A stretch of DNA of 49,925 nucleotides from the NCBI RefSeq assembly GCF_025210165.1, contig NZ_JAOASI010000033.1:1-49925 (forward strand). Direction: 5' to 3'. Within the stretch, counting starts at the first letter, position 1, and every line of letters starts with the position of its first letter. Below the pieces are notes generated by a model. That model was given only the letters and a program-made list of their open reading frames with translations. It had not been told where the DNA came from and did no database searches. Position numbers and translations under genes: made by a program. Shown in pieces: positions 44,337 through 49,925 of this stretch. The stretch comes from Tepidibacter sp. (lineage in GTDB: Bacteria > Bacillota > Clostridia > Peptostreptococcales > Peptostreptococcaceae).

Positions 44337-45410
44337 TTACTTATCTAGTTTAAGAGTTTCACTAAGTATTATTTTTATTATAGCAGCTATTGGGATAGAA
44401 AGTATCATTCCCATTATTCCAAAAAAACCTCCACCAACAGCGATTGTTAATATAATCCAAAATGGAGATAAACCTATATAATTACCCATTATTTTAGGTC
44501 CAACTATATTTGCATCTACTTGCTGAAGAATTAATATAAGCACACATACCCACAATGCCTTCATAGGAGCATAGAAAAGCGTAACCAAAACAGCAGGTGC
44601 AGCGCCTATAAAAGGTCCTATATACGGTATTACATTCGTACAAGCTATTATAACTGATAACAAAAGTGCATACTTTACTTTCAAAATCAAAAATCCTATA
44701 AAACACAAAATCCCAAGTATTGAAGCTTGAACTATAAGTCCAGTTAAAAAGTTTGAGAATATAATATTAGCTTTTTTACTAAATTTTATAAATTCTATAC
44801 TCTTTTCTTCATTTAAAATCTTTTTTAGTATTTTATATCCCAGTGATTTTAAAGATTCTTTTTCAATTAGCATATAAACAGATATTATCAAACTAAAAGA
44901 AATAGTCACCACAGCTGATCCTATATTAGTTATAAAAATCAAAAAATTGTTTAAAAAATAATTTAGTGCCTTAGAAATTCTTTGCAAACTTCCTATTGAA
45001 TTTTTATCTACATATTTTTCAATTTCATTCAATATGTTAATATCCATACTTTTCATAATTTGTATTAAATTATCTGCATAACCAGGCATTTCATTGATTA
45101 TCTGGACTATACTTTGAACTACTATAGGTATAACTATTATTACTATAAATACCATTATAACTACGAAGAACCCATATACTATAAGTATTGCTATTCCATT
45201 TTTTATTTTGAGCCTTTCTTTTAAAAACACTACTACAGTATTAAATATATACGCTATAAAAAAAGCTATAAAGAAAGGTTTTAATATACTAAACAACTTA
45301 GAAAAACCACTTGATATACTATCTATGTTCATATACATAAAACCCAATATTAGTAATCCAATCAGTACTATTGCATACTTTTCTATAAATTTTTTATTAT
45401 TCTTTATCAT
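44337..45410 (-). CDS. AI-2E family (PerM/YtvI-like) membrane permease
   Basis: 357 residues with about eight hydrophobic segments in the pattern of the AI-2E family: two at the N-terminus, one near 62-85, a soluble loop (about 90-150), then the conserved core. Motifs are GLIVQASILGILCFIGFLIL, NVIPYIGPFIGAAPAVLVTLF, LQQVDANIVGPKIMGNYIGLSPFWIIL and GGGFFGIMGMILSIPIAAIIK. YtvI, a sporulation protein, belongs to this family, and spoVM is next door, but family members also transport other small molecules or ions, so the substrate is unknown. GGAGG precedes ATG 45410. Confidence 0.88.
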   Translation of the reverse strand: MIKNNKKFIEKYAIVLIGLLILGFMYMNIDSISSGFSKLFSILKPFFIAFFIAYIFNTVVVFLKERLKIKNGIAILIVYGFFVVIMVFIVIIVIPIVVQSIVQIINEMPGYADNLIQIMKSMDINILNEIEKYVDKNSIGSLQRISKALNYFLNNFLIFITNIGSAVVTISFSLIISVYMLIEKESLKSLGYKILKKILNEEKSIEFIKFSKKANIIFSNFLTGLIVQASILGILCFIGFLILKVKYALLLSVIIACTNVIPYIGPFIGAAPAVLVTLFYAPMKALWVCVLILILQQVDANIVGPKIMGNYIGLSPFWIILTIAVGGGFFGIMGMILSIPIAAIIKIILSETLKLDK

Positions 45411-45510
45411 AGGTACCTCCGAGTATTTTTAGATTAATTTTAACATATAATTCTATTTATTATCAATAAAAGCATAGTTAATACCTATATTATGAATTTG
45501 ATTACATACA

Positions 45511-45537
45511 AAAAAACCATTATAAAATGGTTTTTTG
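45511..45537 (-). terminator. Intrinsic terminator of spoVM
   Basis: 8-bp stem AAACCATT/AATGGTTT (45514-45521 with 45526-45533), tetraloop, with A and T runs on both sides. It directly follows the spoVM stop. Confidence 0.85.
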
Positions 45538-45538
45538 T

Positions 45539-45610
45539 TTATTTCTTTCTTATAAAGAATTTTACTATTGCTGATAAAAATTTTGGAAGTTTTATAGCCA
45601 CTATCTTCAT
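45539..45610 (-). CDS. spoVM: Stage V sporulation protein M (SpoVM), 23 residues
   Basis: A very short frame starting at ATG 45610 with a ggggg ribosome binding site 8 bases upstream. It reads MKIVAIKLPKFLSAIV followed by a basic amphipathic end (KFFIRKK). The core IKLPKFL is the hallmark of Bacillus SpoVM (26 residues), the helix that recognises the curved forespore membrane and anchors SpoIVA and the coat. Proline 9 is conserved. In Bacillus spoVM also lies close to rpmB and the yloU/yloV genes, as here. A terminator follows at once. The match rests on recalled Bacillus sequence but is strong. Confidence 0.9.
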   Translation of the reverse strand: MKIVAIKLPKFLSAIVKFFIRKK

Positions 45611-45622
45611 AATACATACCCC

Positions 45623-45769
45623 CTATTTAAAGCAAACACAGCCTGTTATAATAAGTACTGTTGCAAAACAGCTCATCCACAACCAATTTGGTAAGACTAG
45701 AGATAAAATAATGCTAAGCCCTACTGCTATACATATCAAACCAACTAAATGTTTTCTGCATCTCCTCAT
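45623..45769 (-). CDS. Small two-helix membrane protein upstream of spoVM
   Basis: 48 residues from ATG 45769, gaggtgg 5 bases upstream. It begins with a basic MRRCRKHLVG, then two hydrophobic stretches (about 10-27, LICIAVGLSIILSLVLP, and 30-46, WMSCFATVLIITGCVCF) separated by PNW, and ends with K. Four cysteines. It lies 12 bases upstream of spoVM on the same strand, so the two are almost certainly co-transcribed and it may also be made during sporulation. Family not recognised with certainty. Confidence 0.75.
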   Translation of the reverse strand: MRRCRKHLVGLICIAVGLSIILSLVLPNWLWMSCFATVLIITGCVCFK

Positions 45770-45861
45770 TATATCCACCTCATTAATTCTTCATATTTAT
45801 AGTTTATTCAGGTTTATATAAAAGTGATACAAGAAAAATCTATTTTAACTATTAGCATAAT

Positions 45862-45887
45862 AAAAGGCAGGAAATTTAATTCCTACC
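45862..45887 (-). terminator. Terminator of the propeller-repeat protein gene
   Basis: 8-bp stem (45866-45873 with 45880-45887, one G-T pair) followed on the minus strand by TTTTATTAT. Confidence 0.65.
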
Positions 45888-45903
45888 CTTGTTATATTAA
45901 TCT

Positions 45904-47373
45904 TTACTTTGTATATTCCATTACCTCAAAAGATACTATTTTATCTCTAACTATGTAATCTTGTCTACTTTCAAATGGTCCTATATTATAATCTTTTTCT
46001 ATAGTGTAACATGTAGTTGATATTTTATTGTACCAATCTATGAAATCATTGACTTCTTTCATTGTCATATCATATTCTTTTTCTGTTCCTTCTTCCATTA
46101 TGATTCTTAGTAAGGCTTTATTTCCTTTGTTGCTTGGCTTTTCTGGTTCTGTGTTTTTATTTGCAAGTTTTTTCATTCTTATATCAGCTGCATTGTTTCC
46201 GTTCGCTTCCACCCAAGTAACATATAACTCATTATTATATACTATTGTACTTGGATCATAAGCCCCTTTAGAAGAATCATAATTTAAAGATTCATTATCT
46301 ATTCCTACCCACTTATTTCCATTATATTTTTTTACTCTTATGTGGCATTTATCATTTTCATGCTCTTCATGCCAAGTAACATACAACTCATCATTGTATA
46401 CTGTCGAACTTAACTGGTTAGCATTTTTAGAAGAATCATAATTCAAAGAACCATCACCTACTTTTATCCATTTACTTCCATCATATTTCTTTGCTCTTAT
46501 TTGATGTATATTACTTGCATTTAGTTCATACCAAATAACATATAACTCATTATTATATGCTATTACATTTGGTTCATACGAATATTCAGAAGAATCATAA
46601 TTCAAAGATCCATTATCTATCCCTATCCACTTGCTTCCATCATATTTCTTTACTCTTATTTGAGCTATTGATCCTCTATTGCTATCTTCTTTCCAAGTAG
46701 CATATAACTCATCATTGCACACTTCTAAATTTGGATTATAAGCGGATTTAGAATAGTTATAATTCAAAGATCCATCATCTACCATTATCCACTTACTTCC
46801 ATTATACTTCTTTACTCTTATTTGATTTTCACTTCGATTATTTTCGTAAAACGTAACATATAACTCATCGTTATATACTGTTAAACTTGAATGGTTAGCA
46901 TATTTAGAAGAGTCATAATTCAAAGATTCATTACCTACTTCTACCCATTTACTTCCATCATATTTTTTTGCTCTTATTTGGTTTATATTACTTTTATTTG
47001 GTTCAGACCAAGTAACATATAGTTCATTATTATATACTGTTGCACTCGAATACCCAGCACTTTTAGACGTATTATAATTCAAGGATCCGTTATCTACTCC
47101 TACCCATTTGCTCCCATTATATTTTTTTACTCTCATTTGATACTTCTCGCTTCCATTCCTTTCCTGAAATATAACATATAAATCATCTTTATATACTACT
47201 GCATCTGGATCTTCAGCAATTTTAGAGGAGTCATAATTCAATGAACCACCATCTACCCCTACCCATTCAAATTCATCCTTCGTCTCATCCTCAGCGAAAA
47301 CACTAAAACTAGAAAAAATCATACTTACAACTATCATTACTAACATAAATAAAAACTTAAAATTCCTTTTCAT
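45904..47373 (-). CDS. Secreted protein of seven tandem propeller-like repeats with a conserved C-terminal domain
   Basis: 489 residues. A Sec signal peptide (1-27, ending SVFA before EDE) is followed by seven repeats of 52-54 residues (37-406), each with W(V/I)-x-(V/G)-(D/G)-x-x-SLNY(D/N)-x-SK, then YN(D/N)ELYVTW, then IR(A/V)KKY(D/N)GSK. Seven such units suggest a closed seven-bladed beta-propeller. Residues 407-489 form a separate domain (MTMKEVNDFIDWYNKIS, DYIVRDKIVSFEVMEY) that I recall from other secreted Firmicute repeat proteins. No anchor is seen, so it is probably released or bound to the wall. aaaggagagg precedes the ATG. Function unknown; binding of a ligand or polymer is plausible. 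Confidence 0.85.
   Translation of the reverse strand: MKRNFKFLFMLVMIVVSMIFSSFSVFAEDETKDEFEWVGVDGGSLNYDSSKIAEDPDAVVYKDDLYVIFQERNGSEKYQMRVKKYNGSKWVGVDNGSLNYNTSKSAGYSSATVYNNELYVTWSEPNKSNINQIRAKKYDGSKWVEVGNESLNYDSSKYANHSSLTVYNDELYVTFYENNRSENQIRVKKYNGSKWIMVDDGSLNYNYSKSAYNPNLEVCNDELYATWKEDSNRGSIAQIRVKKYDGSKWIGIDNGSLNYDSSEYSYEPNVIAYNNELYVIWYELNASNIHQIRAKKYDGSKWIKVGDGSLNYDSSKNANQLSSTVYNDELYVTWHEEHENDKCHIRVKKYNGNKWVGIDNESLNYDSSKGAYDPSTIVYNNELYVTWVEANGNNAADIRMKKLANKNTEPEKPSNKGNKALLRIIMEEGTEKEYDMTMKEVNDFIDWYNKISTTCYTIEKDYNIGPFESRQDYIVRDKIVSFEVMEYTK
46156..47265 (-). repeat. Seven in-frame tandem repeats of about 159 bp
   Basis: The coding repeats of the propeller protein. Units are 52-54 codons. DNA segments such as GAATCATAATTCAAAGA and AACATATAACTCATCATT recur in nearly every unit, so the repeats are recent enough for recombination to change their number. 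Confidence 0.9.
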
Positions 47374-47685
47374 TTTACCTCTCCTTTTACATTTATTTTT
47401 CCATAAATAAATGATATCAGTAATATTTTGTAATTTTAAGTCTTATTTTGTAAAATTTAATATGGTACAGTTAAAGTTTATGCTACTTTAGGAAAAATAT
47501 AGCAATATACCATACAACTAAAAAGTAAAGTAAATATAATTTCTTAAAAAAATAATTGATTTTATATTTATTTAGAGTTATTATCTTTGTAGATTTATCT
47601 TATGCAAATTATTAGAAAAAAGGGCTGTTGAGATGATATTTAATCAAAAAATTTTTCCATGCATATATAGAAAGGAGAATACTGA
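47374..47685. other. Intergenic region between the propeller-repeat gene and the interrupted membrane-protein gene
   Basis: 312 bases, strongly AT-rich, lying between divergent genes and expected to hold both promoters. No coding frame with a ribosome binding site, no repeat copy and no strong hairpin is seen. Confidence 0.6.
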
Positions 47686-47716
47686 ATGTTAAATTTCAAA
47701 TATAAAAAAGGTATAA

Positions 47717-47723
47717 GTATTTT
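47717..47723. repeat. Left target-site duplication of the insertion sequence
   Basis: GTATTTT, directly before the left inverted repeat; the identical heptamer follows the right inverted repeat at 49366-49372. Confidence 0.9.
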
Positions 47724-49365
47724 GGCGTGTTTCAAATTAGCATTACACAGTAAATAATTTCCTGCAAAAAAATAATCCCATAGTCACATCCTAAAGATAA
47801 TAAAACTTTTAGAAAAGGATGGTGGCTATGGAAAAAACAATTTACAGAAATAGTATTCCTCGAAACGAGAGAATTATTCTTGGATGCAAGGCAAATTGTG
47901 AAAAAAACATTTCGGAATTATCTAGAGAACATGGAGTTAATAGAAATTTTGTGTATACCCAAAAGGAAAAAGTAAGCAATATTCTACATGAATCATTTGA
48001 TAATCCAAAAAGCGATACCCCTTCCATAAATTTAACAAAAGAAAATACTGAAAAGATAGTTTTTGGATGTATGCTAATCTGTAAAGGTTCTACTGAAGAT
48101 GCTCAAAAATTTATAGAGCAAATATTTGGTATCCATATATCAATAGGTAAAATTAGCTATATCATAAATGCTTTTGCCGATAAAGCAAAAGTATTTAATG
48201 ATTCCGTTCCTCTTGATAAAATAAAAGTTGGAGCTAATGATGAAATTTTTCAAGCATCAACACCTATTCTAGTTGGAGTAGATGTTCATAGTACTTATAC
48301 ATATCTCATGAATGAAAGTGAGACAAGAAATGCCATCGACTGGGCTCTATCACTTTTAGAAAAACAAGAACAAGGATTAAATCTCGAAACAAGTGTAAAT
48401 GATGGGGCTATGGGAATTAAAAAGGAGTACAATATGCTTTTTCAGGAATCAATATCCAAGACGATATTTTTCATGCATTAAAAAAAATATCCTCTGGTAT
48501 TTTTAGATTAGAAAGAACTACCTATAAAGCTATTAATAACGAGTATAAGTTAAAGAAAAAGTGCTTAAAAGCCTTTAGTAAGAATAGTGATAAATATCTT
48601 GAAGCATATGAAAAAGCATCATTAAAATCCATAGAACTTATAGATATTTATGATACAGCAAATACCTTATATGACTGGATTAGAGAAGCATTTGAAATAG
48701 GTGGATTGAACTATAATGACCGTATTTTTCTTATAGACTACGCTCTAGTTGAACTAGAAAAACTGGAGAATAAAAATAAGTATCTTAAAGATGGAATTAA
48801 ATATTTAAGAAACCATAAAGAAAATCTTCTGACTTTTGTTCGTTCAGCTGAAAAAAATATGGAGGACTTTGCTCAAAAGGAAGAAATTGATATTGAAGCT
48901 TTGTACTTGATGTGGAATCAGAAAAAATATTCTAAAGACAGTAAAATGTATAATATTATCGAGGGAAGAATAGGCCTAATGCTAGGAGAAAAGTATTCAT
49001 ATATCAGAGATAAATTTAAACTATTTATAAAAACTGTTGTTAGAGCTAGTAGTATAGTAGAATGTATTAATAGTTTGATTCGTCCTTATTTATTTCTAAA
49101 AAGAACTGTTAATGATAAATTCTTAGATTTATTACAGTTTTACTTTAATACTAGAAAATACAGACGTAGTCGTTGCAAAGAACGCGTAGGAAAAAGTCCT
49201 ATCGAACTATTAACTGGAAAAGAATACCCCCAACCCTTAGAAATTTTAGGCTATTAGTTTATATTTTATGTAAATTGCAAGTAAAAAAATGGTAATAAAT
49301 TACCTTTATTTAGCATGCTCTTTTTTAAATGTGTCAGGCTATTTAAGTGTTTTTTGAAACACGCC
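47724..49365 (+). mobile_element. Insertion sequence of 1642 bp with 13-bp inverted repeats
   Basis: Ends are the perfect inverted repeat GGCGTGTTTCAAA (47724-47736) and TTTGAAACACGCC (49353-49365). They are flanked by 7-bp direct repeats GTATTTT. One long transposase gene, broken by a frameshift, fills most of it. I cannot assign the family with confidence: the ends and the 7-bp duplication do not match IS families I know well. Confidence 0.93.
47819..49257 (+). pseudogene. DDE-type transposase of the insertion sequence, frameshifted
   Basis: Two frames make one protein of about 479 residues. The first (47819 to about 48424) has an N-terminal helix-turn-helix (ISELSREHGVNRNFVYTQKEKV), the first candidate catalytic aspartate in LVGVDVHSTYTYL (D155) and a second in VNDGAMGIKK. 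The second continues with GVQYAFSGINIQDDIFHALK and ends with SSIVECINSLIRPYL, holding a candidate glutamate, then FNTRKYRRSR and GKSPIELL. The switch lies in the run of five A at 48420-48424; one extra A restores the frame. Start could be ATG 47819 or 47828. Probably inactive unless the shift is read by ribosomal slippage. Confidence 0.85.
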
Positions 49366-49372
49366 GTATTTT
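49366..49372. repeat. Right target-site duplication of the insertion sequence
   Basis: GTATTTT, identical to 47717-47723. Confidence 0.9.
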
Positions 49373-49624
49373 TATATTACTATCACTAGGTCCAATCATA
49401 TATAATATTATTGGTATACATATATATAATATTTATAAGTTAGAAAGAAAAATATGCAATTTTATAGGACTTTTATCTTTATATTCATATTATATTGGTG
49501 CTTTTATAACCATTATATTAGCAAAATATTCTTCTATTTACATCAAAGACTCAGATTAATTAATATATGTTTTAATTCTTATGTTTAGACGTAGTACCAA
49601 AAAAACAAATCAATTCACTAATAA

Positions 49625-49759
49625 AAAATTCGTCTACTCGCTAACGCGGTGACTCATGTCGCCAACGAGCCTTACAGGCTCCGTTGCTCAAAAATAGTTG
49701 AAAATATAGCTTTTTTAACAAGTTATCCACAAAGCAAAAAATGATATAATTTCCTATAG
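49625..49759 (+). repeat. Dispersed intergenic repeat, copy R5
   Basis: Full-length copy: AAAATTCGTCTACTCGCTAA, the GC-rich half, AAAAATAGT, TAGCTTTTTTAACAAG, a perfect DnaA box TTATCCACA (49723-49731) and the tail GATATAATTTCCTATAG. Best match to R1. It lies 66 bases downstream of the interrupted gene and next to the IS3-type element. Confidence 0.9.
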
Positions 49760-49762
49760 GAT

Positions 49763-49802
49763 AAAAAATAAAGGGTATTAAAATATATAATCTGTACCCT
49801 TT
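49763..49802 (-). terminator. Probable terminator of the IS3-type transposase transcript
   Basis: Inverted repeat AAAGGGTA/TACCCTTT (49770-49777 with 49795-49802); on the minus strand it is followed by ATTTTTTAT. One arm lies in the apparent insertion-sequence end and the other in flanking DNA. Confidence 0.5.
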
Positions 49803-49925
49803 GTAAAGGACAATTTAAAAAAGACTATGCTACATTAAGAAGATGATTTCTGTATTGGACAGGAGTCATCTTCTTTAATCCCCACTGATATCTATAGTTA
49901 TTATAATAAGTCATGTATTGTTTAA
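49793..49925 (-). mobile_element. IS3-family insertion sequence, one end only
   Basis: The element runs off the right edge. Its inner boundary is set at about 49793, where TGTACCCTTTGTAAAGGACA begins; IS3 elements end in TG/CA. The other end is outside the window, so the boundary and target duplication cannot be verified. Confidence 0.6.
49825..49925 (-). CDS. IS3-family transposase OrfB, C-terminal fragment
   Basis: 33 codons ending at TAG 49825, open to the window edge. The translation reads KQYMTYYNNYRYQWGLKKMT then PVQYRNHLLNVA. The pattern YYNN-R-Q-LKKMTP-EYR-HLL is the standard C-terminus of the DDE integrase of IS3/IS150-type elements. The catalytic residues lie beyond the edge. Confidence 0.88.
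   Translation of the reverse strand, partial: KQYMTYYNNYRYQWGLKKMTPVQYRNHLLNVA

Larger units (their letters stand above)
47686..49559 (+). pseudogene. Small membrane-protein gene interrupted by an insertion sequence
   Basis: The 5' part is 47686-47723 (ATG 8 bases after aaaggag) and the 3' part 49373-49559. Removing the insertion (47724-49365) and one copy of the 7-bp target duplication joins them into one continuous frame of 74 residues: MLNFKYKKGISIF then ILLSLGPIIYNIIGIHIYNI and a C-terminal SSIYIKDSD. It has two hydrophobic segments (about 9-30 and 46-65). The 3' part also has an ATG in the insertion end, but that frame has no ribosome binding site and is artefactual. Family not recognised. 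Confidence 0.9.

Noticed and set aside
45492-45821. Plus-strand open frame of 109 codons.
   Set aside because: It is antisense to spoVM, the 48-residue gene and their terminator, and has no ribosome binding site.
49347-49559. A separate 70-codon gene beginning inside the insertion-sequence end.
   Set aside because: Its first codons come from the inverted repeat; the rest is the 3' part of the interrupted membrane-protein gene, whose true start is 47686.
18309-49759. The five repeat copies as a CRISPR array or as a MITE.
   Set aside because: Copies are kilobases apart in both orientations, so not CRISPR. No terminal inverted repeats or target duplications are visible at the ends, so a classical MITE is not supported.

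Overview
The window is about 50 kb of very AT-rich chromosomal DNA from an endospore-forming, low-G+C Gram-positive bacterium of the class Clostridia. The grounds are Spo0A, SpoIVB, a complete spoIIIA operon, YlbJ and SpoVM, a FapR/FabK-type fatty acid operon, and aggagg-type ribosome binding sites throughout. A member of the Peptostreptococcaceae or a close relative is my guess from gene order, not something the sequence proves.

Layout. 1-16763 is a nearly unbroken minus-strand block in classic clostridial order, read from right to left: spoIIIAA-AH, an Asp23-family gene, nusB, a Kae1/TsaD-like gene, xseA, xseB, an IspA-type prenyl synthase, a DUF212 membrane protein, dxs, tlyA, argR, recN, spoIVB and spo0A (C-terminus cut by the window edge). 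spo0A carries a textbook sigma-H promoter overlapped by a Spo0A box. 16928-19063 holds two plus-strand genes: a cysteine-rich DUF11-type protein without signal peptide, and a small exported coiled-coil protein whose strong promoter has a 0A box just upstream. 19102-28011 is the minus-strand lipid block: ackA, the DUF177 gene, rpmF (58 aa), then the fapR-plsX-fabH-fabK-fabD-fabG-acpP-fabF operon behind a clear FapR operator. 28439-37960 holds tmcAL (plus), uup-like ABC-F, cvfB-like and topB genes, a sensor/Fis-HTH regulator, a lone CheX (all minus) and ylbJ (plus). 38089-43717 is a coiled-coil gene, coaD, rsmD, recG, a fakA-like gene and a second Asp23 gene (minus), followed by rpmB (plus). 44337-47373 holds an AI-2E-type permease, a 23-residue SpoVM, a 48-residue membrane protein and a secreted protein of seven tandem propeller-like repeats (all minus). 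47686-49925 is a mobile corner: a 1642-bp insertion sequence with perfect 13-bp inverted repeats and a 7-bp target duplication interrupts a small membrane-protein gene, its transposase is frameshifted, and an IS3-type transposase enters from the right edge.

The most unusual feature is a dispersed intergenic repeat of up to about 135 bp, present five times (18309, 29829, 37987, 44213, 49625). It has a GC-rich, structure-forming first half and an AT-rich tail; two copies carry a perfect DnaA box (TTATCCACA) and two more a one-mismatch version at the same place. Three copies start exactly at the stop codon of a gene and lie in that gene's direction. I do not recognise the family.

The genes link sporulation control (Spo0A, SpoIVB, the SpoIIIA channel, YlbJ, SpoVM) to housekeeping lipid, isoprenoid, DNA-repair and translation functions. 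Most operons end in strong hairpins that often overlap the last codons. No tRNA, rRNA, CRISPR array or riboswitch was recognised.
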